Positions 13,739 through 24,805 are shown, numbered from the stretch's first letter. The stretch: DNA of 64,000 nt from Archegozetes longisetosus (GCA_018873245.2 JAEMBT020000003.1:7211843-7275842); one strand, 5' to 3'. The notes: generated by a model not told the origin, from the sequence alone. Numbers and translations are program-made.

Positions 13739-16143
13739 TTATTTTTTCCTTCCTCCTCTCTCTTTAAGTCCGAGAACAATAACTCCACCATTGTTGATAT
13801 TGTAAAAGGCGAGTGAATTAGAATCCTTAACGAATATGCCATCGTATTGGAGTTTTTGTTTACCAGGAGGCAATTGTGTTTGCTCGTGAATCTTAGCTTT
13901 TATGACAGATATAGTGTCAGTTAGTGGTAGAGTTAGGTTAATCACTTGACCCGACAGTTTCCATTCTGGTCTTTCTGTGCTGTGTGGCACTTGAACTTTG
14001 AAAGTGACGCTTCCTGGATTTTTCTTTATAAACTCATCTTCTGGTATCAGATTTTCTTCAGTTCTCTGTTTCTTATTGGCTGGTTCTTCATCCGATTGAA
14101 CAGACATATTGGATGGCGGAGGGATACCAATGGGAGGCATGCCTGGCGGCACGTTCGCCAAGTCGTGCGGCGGAGGCATCGGCATACCATACATGCCCAT
14201 ATGTGCCATCATGTGTGGGGCCATCATGTAATGCCCGGCTCCGGGCTGTCCGGTCATCATCATTGGTGGCAACATTTGATGTGGAACTTGCATTTGTGGC
14301 GGTGGCTGTATTACAGGCGGTGCCGCATTGATTGTCGACACTATTGAGACAGCCGGTGTTGATACCGGCTGTGATTTTGGTGGAGCAGATATAGTTGCAG
14401 AAGCAACCGGTGGCGCAGATATTGTGGCACTACTTGTTGTAGGCAACGCTGGACCAATTCTGTCCTTATCGTCTTCAGGCAAAAGACCCTTGATTTTGTG
14501 GATTTGTTGTATCTGTTCCTCAATCGTAATGTTAGCTCTGGCCGCACGAGTGGCCGCTTCAACGCTGGCCGTGTGTCCGTCCCACGTCACTTTCTCGGGC
14601 TTCTTTCTCTCTTCTTCTCCGATCTTTTTACCGATAACCGTCTCTTCATCTCCAGAACCGAAAATATCAGTACGTCTTTCAGCCAATTGTTTTAAACTGC
14701 TCTCAATAGCAGATCCGACCGCATAGACCTCTTCCTGTTGCATCTTCTCATGTATTGATCTGTCTCTCTGTTCAACCCATCTTGGGTCTAATAGACCAAA
14801 CCGCATGTGTTCCTGTAGCTTATCAGCCGGAATTTTTTCTCCAGTGATCGGAGAAATGACAAACGATTCCGTCGGTCGACTAGTTGCAGGATTTTGTTGA
14901 GGTTGTACTTTTGTCGATTTCGGATTATAGTCTTTACGAATAAGAACGTTATCCAATTGTGGTGGAAGCGGAGGAAGTGGTGGGGGAGGCATCGAATCTT
15001 TCGTCTTCTGACTCGAATCTTCATTTTTATCTTCTGAAACGTCTTCATCAGAATCGACATCCATCTCAATAGCTTCTTGCTATTGACAGATAAGAAACAC
15101 AAGTCATATCAAGTTCATTAAAAATGAAAAAAAAACTTAATCGCTTTACCCCTTGTTCTTCAATACGTTGTTGTAATAGAATTCTAGAGCCAACTCTTTC
15201 TGGTGTTGTCGGTGGCGGAAACAACCCTGTTCATGAGGCTGATAGTCGACAGTCTCGACAATAACAAAGTCATGCCAATCAATCTGTGCGTATTGAACCC
15301 TTTCCTTCTCTGCTTCTTCCTCTTCCCTCCTCTTCTCTGCCTCTTGTATTTTAGTCCATTCAACTCTATACCTAACTTTATCTAATATTACTTTTGTATT
15401 GTGTGATTCTTTATTTAATGTATTCAGAAGTGATTTTGAGGGCATCAAAATTTTAGTGTATTGTTCTATCAATTGAGTGAAATAATTGAAGAGACCGTGT
15501 TGTGGCCGAAGAAAATCGAACTGATAGTTACGCTGCTCTCTATTCATCAAATTAGTCAAAAAAGATCTGCCATGAATTGCAACGAATTGAGCAGTCAGTT
15601 TAACGATATCAAGATCTAGAGCTGAAATGGAAGGCGGATCTTCCATGAACTCGAAGTCAGGCGGAGGTTCACGAGGAATGATTGGCGTCTCCATAAACAG
15701 TTCCAACTGTTTGGATGTCTTTGTGGCTGCATTTGTCTGTTGTTGTTTAGTCTGTTGCTGACCACTATTATTGGTTGCTGATGAAAAACTACTCGGTGGT
15801 GCCATTATTTCTGATCCTCCTTTCGATCCATCCCTAAACTCTTTAACTTTGTGCTGGTAATAAGCATTATAGGGATCTCCAGTTTTCAAGAAATTGAATT
15901 TCGGGTTGTTCTGTTCGTTTTGTTGAATCCTAGACTCAAATTCAGGTCCATTTCTAGCCACAAAACTTGCAGTCTTATCAACAATGTCTTTACATTACGA
16001 AATAGTAGTTAAGGAAATAACTGTTTGATAAATAATGTGTTTAAAGCAATATTTTGAAAATAATAATTAAAATCGTGTCTTAAGAAAAGGATACTTCGAA
16101 GTTCTGGTGGCGGATATATTATACCAACCGTTTCGCCACTCAT
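13739..16143 (-). CDS. SF3A1: splicing factor 3A subunit 1, with an apparent 1-nt frame break
   Basis: Component of the U2 snRNP (SF3a complex), needed for branch-site recognition; nuclear. Three exons: 16143-16095, 15987-15150, 15079-13739. Exon 1 encodes MSGETVGIIYPPPELR, joining exactly to NIVDKTASFVARN at the first SURP domain. The second SURP domain follows (about residues 125-175), then a charged linker, a Pro/Met-rich region, and a C-terminal ubiquitin-like domain ending ERGGRKK as in human. Near 15225-15227 the reading frame changes: upstream it reads YQPHEQG, and the expected FPPPTTPERVGSRIL continues only in another frame, while the exon-2/3 splice phase fits that other frame. Exons 1+2 total 887 nt, one short of a multiple of three. 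The missing base falls at a GGG run. Either an assembly error or a real lesion; the rest is well conserved. Confidence 0.93.
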
Positions 16144-16735
16144 CCTGATTACCAGCTATTATTATCTCTTAATTAATAGCTTTGTAAACAATTAAATCAA
16201 CAAAAGTTTGTTTATTTTCAAAGTTGTTTCAAATTATTTCGAAACAAATGCTCACAAATCGTGATCAAGTCGATAAAGGCCTCACATGTAATACGACTGA
16301 TTTTGTTTGCTTTTCACTGTTTTGAATAAGAAACTCTTATAATATTTTCATATTTTAGTTCGGCTTAAGACAGTTCATATCAGAAAAACAGATTAGAAAA
16401 AATTGAAATTTTGCCGAAGTTATCAAATTGTTAGTAAATAGTCGCCAAGCTTAATAAATAAATGTTTGAATGACATTGATTATGTTTAGATTCAAAAAAT
16501 ATTCAGTAAAATCTCGTTGTGCTAAACAAACCAATTTAATTGAGATCTTAATTATATTTATCTCTCATTATAAGATCTAATCCAATCAAATTAAGGGATA
16601 TGTTTATTAGTTTGAATGTAAAGTTTAAAATTAAGATTTTAGAAACGAGTTTTAAGATATTGAAATTAGGTTTGCTATGAATTGCTTTGTCTGTATTTTA
16701 CGTCAAATTGTTATGACATTTATCTAAATTGATCC

Positions 16736-16765
<30 letters not shown>
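16144..16765. promoter_or_regulatory. divergent intergenic region between SF3A1 and DCAKD
   Basis: 622 nt separate the two start codons, so the region should hold both promoters. No TATA box or other element could be assigned with confidence. Its right end is an AAT microsatellite that runs into the DCAKD start codon. Confidence 0.5.

Positions 16766-16767
<2 letters not shown>
16738..16767. repeat. (AAT)n microsatellite abutting a start codon
   Basis: About nine or ten AAT units end at the ATG of DCAKD at 16766, so the last unit supplies the A and T of the start codon. Length changes would alter leader spacing but not the reading frame. Confidence 0.9.
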
Positions 16768-16768
<1 letters not shown>

Positions 16769-17470
16769 TTTGTCGTCGGCCTAACGGGTGGTATCGCTAC
16801 TGGAAAGTCAACTGTCTCTAAGATTTTGACAGAAATGGGCATTGATGTGATCGACGCTGACCTGATTGCTCGAGAAGTGGTGAAACCAGGAATGAAAGCT
16901 TGGACTCAAATTAGAGACAATTTCGGGCAAGCGGTGATCCAAGAAAACGGAGAGCTAGATCGCTCTAAATTGGCTCAGATCATATTCAACGATGAACACA
17001 AACGAAAGTTATTGAATAGTATAACACACCCTGAGATATATAAACAGATATTCAAACGACTGTTTCTGTTTCTCTTATCCGGCAAACAGTTCGTAATCTT
17101 GGATTTGCCACTACTTTACGAAAGTGGAAAAATGGTTAAATACTTGAATCAAGTTGTTGTTGTTAAGTGTAGTCGAGATCAACAAATCGAAAGACTTGTT
17201 GCTAGAAATAACTATTCGATCGAAGAATCGATACAACGAATCAATTCTCAAATGCCTTTAGAAGACAAGTGCCGAATGTCTAACTTCGTTATCGATAATA
17301 GCAATGACTTAGCTGAGACTCGAGAACAAGTCAAACACATAGTGAATCAGTTGAGATCATCGTACGCTCACTGGAAGGTTAGGATTCCTTTCTATTTGAT
17401 TTCACTGACCCTTTTTGGTTCGATCGCATATTTGGTCAAAAACTTGATTAACTTTTTTAATATTTTTTAA
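16766..17470 (+). CDS. DCAKD: dephospho-CoA kinase domain protein, C-terminal membrane anchor
   Basis: CoaE-type kinase; phosphorylates the 3'-hydroxyl of dephospho-CoA with ATP, the last step of CoA synthesis. Single exon of 234 aa, close to the ~231 aa of animal DCAKD. The Walker A loop is GLTGGIATGKS (residues 5-15), followed by the substrate motif DVIDADLIAREVV, then the LDLPLLYESG segment (about 113-122) and a lid region with RLVARN. The final 25 residues form a hydrophobic helix (FYLISLTLFGSIAYLV), as in animal DCAKD proteins. This is the monofunctional form, not the PPAT-fused COASY enzyme. The start ATG lies directly after the AAT microsatellite. Confidence 0.94.
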
Positions 17471-17973
17471 CTGTTAAATGATTTATAAAAAATTTATTTT
17501 TCGAAAGAACATAATCGAGATATTAGTGCAATTATATAAGAATCGTTGCTTTAAATCTAGCAGTTCAAAGACTATTGAATGTTGAAGTTATTTTTTACAA
17601 CTTGAAGTTTTATAGTTTTATAATAAGAAAATTTTTGTTATCTTCACATTAAAATAAAATGAGTAAAATTTTGATATTTTTCTTTGAACTCTCACCGTCA
17701 TTTCATTTGCTTCAAAAAAAACTTCAAAAAGCTTTTGATTGTTTAAAATAAGTCTGAACACTGAATGGGTAGAAACTTTGAAATTGGCTCCAATAGAATA
17801 TTTTAGTACGAAAATTACGTCGATAAGGTAACCGAAAAAAGCCTTAAGTTTTGTTGATTTGTTTGTTTTTAATTAAACATGTGCTTTAAAAATAAATGTG
17901 AAGTATATACCAGTTCATAATTAAATTTAAAAAATTATTTTATTTATGTTTTAACAACTAATTCAAGCCTAAT
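17471..17973. other. intergenic, DCAKD to EXOSC2
   Basis: About 500 nt of AT-rich sequence between two plus-strand genes. It should contain the DCAKD 3' UTR (an AATAAA lies near 17652) and the EXOSC2 promoter. Nothing else recognised. Confidence 0.5.
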
Positions 17974-18906
17974 ATGAGTAGTGTTAGCATTCGTCTGATA
18001 AATGACAAGCAAAATGAAAATTCAAAACAAACCAATAAAAGAATAAATAGTTCAAAAGTAGTCAGATATGTGACGCCCGGCGATGAGATTACAGACGATC
18101 AGACGTTTATGAGAGGACACGGAACTTATCTCAAGACTGGCTCACAACTCATCGCATCCATTGCTGGAATCGTTGAACCCATCAATAGATTAATATCTGT
18201 CCGTCCTCTACGGACGCGATATAACGGAGAGATCGGAGATGTGGTGGTCGGAAGAATTACTGAAGTCCAGCAAAAGAGATGGAAAGTGGAGACAAACGCG
18301 CGTTTAGACTCAGTGCTTCAGTTATCTGGCGTTAACCTTCCGGGTGGAGAACTTAGACGTAAAACAAGTGAAGACGAGATAATGATGAGAAAGTATCTGA
18401 AAGAAGGGGATCTCATCTCAGCTGAAGTGCAGAATATCTTCGAAGATGGAGCTCTAGGCCTCCATACAAGAAGTCTTAAATATGGAAAGTTAGGACAAGG
18501 AGTACTGATAAGAGTTTCGCCATCACTGATAGAGCGACGAAAGAATCATTTTCACAATCTTCCGATTGGGGCTCATCTCATCCTTGGCAATAATGGTTTC
18601 ATTTGGATCTCTCAGACTGTAGCCGAAGGAGCAGAATCAGGTGGTTTCGCACTGGATTTCACAGAAGTTCCACTTCAAGAAAGAGAGATAATCGCTAGAC
18701 TTCGCAATTGCACACTAGCCTTAGCTAAACATAAGGTTATGCTTCACGACACTAGTATTCTGTATGCATTTGATATTTCAAACCAATTAGGTTATCAACC
18801 AAAGGATTTGTTGATGCCTGAAGTTATTAGTGTAATTGCTAATGAAACTAAAAGAAAACTGTACCAATCTGCAGACGATAACTATAATCAAGTCGAGTTT
18901 TATTGA
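17974..18906 (+). CDS. EXOSC2: exosome complex component RRP4
   Basis: Cap subunit of the RNA exosome, the 3'-5' RNA processing and decay complex of nucleus and cytoplasm; binds RNA but is not catalytic. Single exon, 310 aa (human about 293). Order of domains: lysine/asparagine-rich N-terminus, the N-terminal domain with VTPGDEIT and FMRGHGTY, the S1 domain (about 88-165; RYNGEIGDVVVGRITEV, RWKVETNARLDSVLQLSGVN), and the KH-like domain starting near GVLIRVSPSLI with IGAHLILGNNGFIWIS. The ATG is taken because it is the first in the open frame; the first 25 residues are poorly conserved. It converges on the ethanolamine kinase gene. Confidence 0.95.
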   Translation: MSSVSIRLINDKQNENSKQTNKRINSSKVVRYVTPGDEITDDQTFMRGHGTYLKTGSQLIASIAGIVEPINRLISVRPLRTRYNGEIGDVVVGRITEVQQKRWKVETNARLDSVLQLSGVNLPGGELRRKTSEDEIMMRKYLKEGDLISAEVQNIFEDGALGLHTRSLKYGKLGQGVLIRVSPSLIERRKNHFHNLPIGAHLILGNNGFIWISQTVAEGAESGGFALDFTEVPLQEREIIARLRNCTLALAKHKVMLHDTSILYAFDISNQLGYQPKDLLMPEVISVIANETKRKLYQSADDNYNQVEFY

Positions 18907-19353
18907 CTTTTACTACATCAAACTTTTCAAATCTCTTCTCCTTGAACAATCGATAAACTACTTTTTTTTATCATTGAATCGTATTTGTATTTATATCTTC
19001 TGATAATCCTCATTGGCATTTATGTAATTGTTGTCTTAGTTTTTTAATTAGTTCAGAATTAACGATTAATTTTAACTGATTAAATAAACAAGATTAAAAC
19101 TAAATTTATTAACTTTTAATAATAGAATTTATAAAGAGATAGGAGAATAAAATTCAAGAGAGAAAATAATACTGAATCATTAGCAAAAGTTTAAAGCTGT
19201 TGACAAAAAAATAAAATTCAGATATTAAATTAATTGAAAACCAAATAAAACTAAATAAAATGGAATGACGTTACAAGATAAAACAATGATAAAGATTGCT
19301 TTGATAAATTAATTCCAAAATTAATTAATGACTAGCAAACTTTGGACGTAAGA
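18907..19353. other. convergent 3' flanks, EXOSC2 and ETNK
   Basis: AT-rich 447-nt gap between two convergent stop codons with several AATAAA-like signals on the plus strand (for example near 19083). No coding sequence seen. Confidence 0.5.
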
Positions 19354-20538
19354 TTAATGATAAACTTCATTTAGTAATAATTGATCGCGTCTTGAATAGT
19401 ATTCATGGAGGCGTTGTATCGCATAACCCAAATAATCGAAGTTAATAGTCGAATGAGCGGACTGAACAACTGCCCAAAGTCCCCAATAGAGATGAGCCGC
19501 CAACGAGAAGTGGTTCACCTGGTTATATAATATCTCGACATCATTTTCAATCGATCCGTTCATTCCTGAGTCGGCAACAATTGATCGACCCTTCAAGGCA
19601 TACCAGGCCTCCAAGTAATTCCTAAGCCATCGAATTTGAAAATCTTCGCTCGGATAAAGACTCGGGTTATAAGTGTCAACGCCTGCAAATTCACAAAAAT
19701 GGTTACCAATGTCGAACGCTTGATAATTATAGTCGGCATATTCGAAATCAATAAAAGTAACTGATTTTCTATCAGGATTGTAAATAATATTTTTCAGTAG
19801 TAAATCATTGTGACAAAACACAACGGGTGAACGCAACTCTTTCAGGTGAAGCTCTAGCATATCTACTTCTGCTGAAAGCTTTTCTTTCTTTGGAACATAT
19901 TTCTTAAACCTGGAAATCGAATCAAATTGATTTAGTGAAGTCAAGTTGAAATTTAGGAAAAACAATTGTTGGTAGTGAACAAACCTTTTGTCTTGTATAG
20001 GATCTTTCAAGGCACTTGGAATTAAATCTAAAAATTTCCGAAGACCTTTAAATAGACAGGGCTCTGGTTCTTGTGGACAGACTTTAATGTCATTAGATCT
20101 GCTAAAGGATGGTCTAATAGTGTGCATTCTCGCTAACATCTCGCTAATCAAACGGGATATAAGCGAGTCACGAACCATTTTTTCGTCAAGTACGAAGCCA
20201 GGAGAAAATCCATAACAAATGCCGTTTTTGAAAGTGCAATAGACGGGAGGAGTCAGTCCAGACTTGTTCATAGTCCTCATGTTACGAACTTCTACTTTTC
20301 TATCAATAAACAGCTCAGTTTTCTCTCCATAAACACGAATCAGAACCATATCGTTGGGATCGCTTTCCAGATACCCTCCAATCAATCGATTAGTGATGCC
20401 ATCAGTAAATATCTTGAGTTTGATTCTAGTTTCAGGCCATTCGGATTTGACGTGTTTGATGACTTGAATGGCACCTTCTTTTAGATTAGATTTACTCAAA
20501 AACAAATCTAGCTGATCGATAGAAATACATTTTTCCAT
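19354..20538 (-). CDS. ETNK1: ethanolamine kinase (choline/ethanolamine kinase family)
   Basis: Phosphorylates ethanolamine, the first step of the CDP-ethanolamine route to phosphatidylethanolamine; cytosolic. The kinase core shows Brenner's motif VFCHNDLLLKNIIY and the following VTFIDFEYADYNYQAFDIGNHFCEFAGV, typical of ETNK rather than choline kinase, and the late segment YWGLWAVVQSAHSTINFDYLGYA. The start is placed at ATG 20538 (MEKCISIDQL); an ATG at 20607 adds 23 hydrophobic residues absent from the family. A 75-nt segment, 19984-19910, begins GTTTGT and ends TTTCCAG. Removing it joins DKR to FKKYVPKKEKL, which aligns with the vertebrate enzyme, so it is very likely an in-frame intron. 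Spliced length is 369 aa, unspliced 394 aa. Exact paralogue (ETNK1 or ETNK2) cannot be decided. Confidence 0.92.
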   Translation of the reverse strand: MEKCISIDQLDLFLSKSNLKEGAIQVIKHVKSEWPETRIKLKIFTDGITNRLIGGYLESDPNDMVLIRVYGEKTELFIDRKVEVRNMRTMNKSGLTPPVYCTFKNGICYGFSPGFVLDEKMVRDSLISRLISEMLARMHTIRPSFSRSNDIKVCPQEPEPCLFKGLRKFLDLIPSALKDPIQDKRFVHYQQLFFLNFNLTSLNQFDSISRFKKYVPKKEKLSAEVDMLELHLKELRSPVVFCHNDLLLKNIIYNPDRKSVTFIDFEYADYNYQAFDIGNHFCEFAGVDTYNPSLYPSEDFQIRWLRNYLEAWYALKGRSIVADSGMNGSIENDVEILYNQVNHFSLAAHLYWGLWAVVQSAHSTINFDYLGYAIQRLHEYYSRRDQLLLNEVYH

Positions 20539-22848
20539 CGTATAAAATAGTTTATTTGACAAAAAATGAACAATAATTATAAAAGAACTAAAGTATAAGA
20601 AAATCAAAATAAAACTATGTTTGGTTTGAATAAGATGTGAAAATGTGTTTACACAGCTCTAAACCGAATAAACTAGAGAACAACTGCTTTATTAAGTGAT
20701 GAGAGTTTGCTCTCAGTATCACGAGTTTGATAGCTAGACTTTAAACCTAATTATCTGGAGATAAGTTGAAATGAACCAAATTAGATCGCTTCCGATACTC
20801 AGTCAAATTTGAAGACGATTGACAGTATTTCAATAGAATAACGTCCAACTAATGGCTACAAACGAGGATAAATAGAGGCGATGTATTAATTACGAGTCGA
20901 ATAATTAGAATAAATTTGAACAGATATGTAAATTATCTTACCTTCAAACGAAGGACTAATTAAATAGTTTCATATAAAAGATGTATAACAGAAAGCTTTC
21001 GTTTTGAATATTAAAACCAGTCTGACTGCAGTTCAGTATTGATTAGACAGAAAATACAAATGTTTTTTGTTCAATAATAATGAAAGCTATGAGTGTTGTG
21101 TCATTGCTTGCAATATAACATGCGATCAAAGCTAAACTTAACGTCAGCTCAACTCTCACTCATTACCAACGAAATGACTAACAGAGGAGAATCTCAATTG
21201 TATTGATCTGTTTTAGTTTTATTTTTACTTTTACTAGCATAAAAGTCATTTGCTTTTCTTTGTTCGCTAGTGATCTTTTAGTTATAACATTATTCTTATA
21301 TCTAAGAAATAATGAGCGTTTAGTATGAATTCAAATGAAACACATTCTTATAAGGGTTATAATGAAAGATATGAAAGTTTTCAGAGGTGCGTACCATCTA
21401 TTCAGAGCACTTATTCTTCAAAATGAGGACATATGACTCACGAATCATGTTGCAATCTTTAGTCTTGAAAGATAATAAGAAATATGATCATACAAATTTT
21501 GTTTATTCAGCTATTAATCAAGTAAAGTACCACATATTACGCACATATACTATTGCATCAATTGCATTATTCAAGTCTCGTCACAGAATCATTGCGGTTT
21601 ATCATCTGTAGCGAATCCGTTTGAAGAATCAATTTTAAAACAATCTTAATGTTTTTTAATTTTCTGTTTACAGTTTAGAATAAGATCCACATGCTCTACA
21701 TGTACTGTACCTCAAAATAGATGCTTCAGTATTACTATTTAGGATATTAAAATTCCACAATTTAAGTTTACATTACTAAATTTTAGTTTGTTTACCTAAT
21801 AGTCAAAGCCAAGGACTTTACAGTCAAATTTTCTATATATTTTTAGTTTGCAAATATTTTTCAACATTTCTTAGTGTTCTGCTATTCTACAAGAATTTCT
21901 CTATCGTCTGACTGTTCAAAAATCTCAACATTAGTTGCGTTATTAAGTTATATTTCTATTCAATTTTATATGTCGTAATATATTATAATTAAAAAGCTTT
22001 AAATTACACAATTATGAATCGTAAAGAACTAAATATATATTCAGCAACAGGTATAGCGAAGCACATATCAAACTTCTGAATATTATTCACAGTGAACGAT
22101 ATGAAATTTTGAATTTTCACAGTAAGAGAATGGAAAATTTGTGGATATATGATATGAGGCAATATGCTATGCAATTCTAACATAAGCTATATTCTTGAAC
22201 ATGAACTTTGTCAATTTGTTACAATAATTGCTAAAAAGTAAAATGAAATATCTAAACCTTGAAAATATTTTGATGCATTCTAGTGGTATTTTAGACGCAT
22301 TAAATTGCATATAATCAAATGCAGTTTGATAAGACTTGCTGCGCTCATTAATATTCTTAAATTATAACACTATTATTTGGTTGCTTTAATAAATATTAGA
22401 TAGAATTTCCGACTACAGATGCTGGTTGACTACGTTTTACGCTCCAGCTAAACATCACGTTCAATTTAATCAAAAGTTAGTGTCGAAAATAAAGTTGTAA
22501 AAAACTTTCAAATATAAAAAGTTCTGTAAAAGTTTTTTAGTAAGTGTAAAAGCGTTTGAATGCAAGTTTTAAATGTCCTCAAACTTAATGTAGACTTGTT
22601 TTTAAATATAATAGAGAATAAAGTTGTCAATTAAACATTACTTTAAAAGATTGTTTTAAAATGAATATTTCATAATAACCCTAGTTGTTATTCAACTGAA
22701 ATGCTAGTCAAATTAGAGCCAACACGCGTCCGAAAGGTCAATCAAACTTTTTAAATGATTGCCATCATGACACGTATTTTATATTTAAGTTATATTTATA
22801 TTTTGTTCAGTTTTAAACTTAATCAGTCGTTTTAAGTTCTAAAACACC
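20539..22848. other. gene-free region left of the repeat island
   Basis: About 2.3 kb of AT-rich sequence with no supported exon. It includes the ETNK promoter region on its left. Short open frames (for example 21387-21611) have no coding character. Confidence 0.5.
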
Positions 22849-22851
22849 TTA

Positions 22852-23237
22852 AGGTGCATTTACACGAGGCGATATCCATCGCACATTGCATGCGATATTC
22901 GTCGCTGCAATTTATTGCATCGTGTAAATGGAAAATTGAAGCGATGGACATCGCATGAAACACATCGCGTGGGCGTTGCTACTGTTTCTACTCTTGCAAC
23001 AAAATTGCAGCAATTTCGTATATGATTGGATGTTAAAATTACGTTTAATTTTGTTGTCAGAGCACTCACTGAGTCAGCGTTCAATGCTTTAAAGTGATCC
23101 GTTATTGTAGAGCAAAATTTCATTCAATCAATTGTATCGTCTAAATAGAAAATTGCGGCGACTAATCCTCAATGCAACTGATTGAAATAAAAATTGCAGG
23201 CGATGTGCGATAAATATCACCTCGTGTAAATGCACCT
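22852..23237. mobile_element. 386-bp MITE with TTA target-site duplication (Harbinger-like)
   Basis: The ends are long inverted repeats: AGGTGCATTTACACGAGG is identical on both ends and similarity continues to about 45 bp with six mismatches. TTA flanks both sides (22849-22851 and 23238-23240). A 3-bp TWA duplication is typical of PIF/Harbinger elements. The interior is full of short repeats around ATCGCA and carries no gene. It is non-autonomous; the superfamily call is inference from the duplication size. Confidence 0.85.
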
Positions 23238-23868
23238 TTATGTTTTATCATACTGGAAGATATCAAATTCTGAACATTAGATGTAGGTCTTTCACTCAGG
23301 GTCACATATTACGTATATAACATTGAATAGGATTTTATTCACCATATTTTAGAAGTGCCGTCTAGTTTGCAGCACAACAAATAGCTCTAATTTGGCCGCT
23401 TTTGAGCCAATTTTAAAATGTGAATTTTAGTTTCAGACTCAAAAAGTCATCAAACGCCAAATGAATTGTAGGTCTATATCATTGAAATAGGCAAGAAAAG
23501 AGTTAAAGCCCTCCGCACAGTCGAAGCCAGACTTTTGGCTCACTTTCATATGCACTGAGGATTAATGAATTTTATCCCACTCTATGTTAAGGTTTGACAA
23601 AAGTTATATCGAATCAAATTTTAGGTTTATTCGCAATAAATGCACTTTTCTGATAAGCACTACTATGATTAAAGAAATGAAATTTTTGATGAGTTGAGCA
23701 CCAAAATGTCCAATACTGACCTGTAGACCCCCTATGGATAGGATCAATGTAACTTTTGATTTTGGTTTCATCTGACTTTAAAGTGATGCTATTTTAGAGA
23801 AATATAAATAAAGTGAAAAAGCTGTTCAGTCTATCAGTTTAAAAGCGTTGATTATTTAACTTCCTAAG

Positions 23869-23922
23869 TAGACTAGTGGTTTGTGTACTGACCACTAATA
23901 GAATAGGGTCAGGTTCGCGTAC
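23869..23922 (+). ncRNA. tRNA-like A and B boxes, possible SINE remnant
   Basis: TAGACTAGTGG (23869) resembles a pol III A box and GGTTCGCGTAC (23912) a B box. They are 43 nt apart, the spacing in tRNA genes. The anticodon stem is imperfect, U33 is missing and the T-stem does not close, so it is not a functional tRNA. It may be the head of a decayed tRNA-derived SINE sitting inside the larger transposon. Confidence 0.3.
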
Positions 23923-24032
23923 ACTGTTGAAAACTTGTTTTTTAATATGAAAATATTTTTACTTCAATTTTTCATTGGAAAATTTGACTCACTATGAGTT
24001 TGCCTTAACATTGCAAAGATTAGAACAACTTA

Positions 24033-24533
24033 TTTAGCTCATTAGCAATAAATGTATGCAATACATGATTATTACATCATTAATTCAATTTGATTTATAT
24101 TTGAAACGAAGTTGTCCCTCAATTGTATATTATCAGCTCAGCTCTACTGCATGTAATGAGCTGTAATTATTAAATTTGATTTCTTACTTAATTTATTGCT
24201 TAGTTTTAGTTCATTATTGGTTCGTTCAGTTTACTTTTGATTATTTTATTATTGAATATAACATCAGAATTTTTTTTGACTTGACATAGTCGGATGTTAT
24301 AGTCAATTATAAAATAATCAAAAGCAAACTCAACAAAACCAATAATGAACGTGAAACTAAGCAATAAATTAAGTAAGAAATCAAATTTACTAATAATTAC
24401 AGCTCATCACATGCAGTAAAGCTGAGCTGATAATATACAATTGAGGGACAACTTCGTTTCAAATCATATAAATCAAATTGAATTAATGATGTAATAATCA
24501 TGTATTGCATACATTTATTGCTAATGAGTCAAA
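24033..24533. repeat. 500-bp near-perfect palindrome (foldback)
   Basis: Two arms of about 240 bp (24033-24269 and 24292-24533) are inverted copies at roughly 90% or better identity, around a ~22-bp spacer. Shared blocks include CTCATTAGCAATAAATGTAT near the outer ends. It could form a long hairpin. Whether it is a separate foldback element or a rearranged core of the host transposon is unresolved. Confidence 0.9.
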
Positions 24534-24805
24534 TAGCACAATCAGTTCCTGTGATTTATCTGAATGTAAAAATAAATGATTGCAATGAATTAAACTCTGA
24601 AAACTGCTATTCTTTAAAATTGATATACCAATACATGTATTATAAAGTATAAGAAAGTTTTAAAGATTTTGATCAGATTTTTCTATCATCTGCTTATAAC
24701 CTTTACCCCGAAGATTGACAATCAGCATTAAAAGGCCCAATATCTACAGTGGCGTTTGACGACTTTTTGAGTCTGAAACTAAATTATAAATCTTATAATG
24801 ATATA

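Noticed and set aside
13946-14726. Plus-strand open frames opposite SF3A1 exon 3
   Set aside because: They are shadows of the Pro/Met-rich coding strand with no independent signals.
15146-15229. In-frame extension of the SF3A1 exon reading HQKELALEFYYNN
   Set aside because: It is the wrong frame after the one-base break; the other frame gives the conserved sequence and the correct splice phase.
20539-20607. Hydrophobic N-terminal extension of ethanolamine kinase
   Set aside because: The 23 residues from the upstream ATG are low-complexity hydrophobic and absent from the family; the ATG at 20538 fits better.
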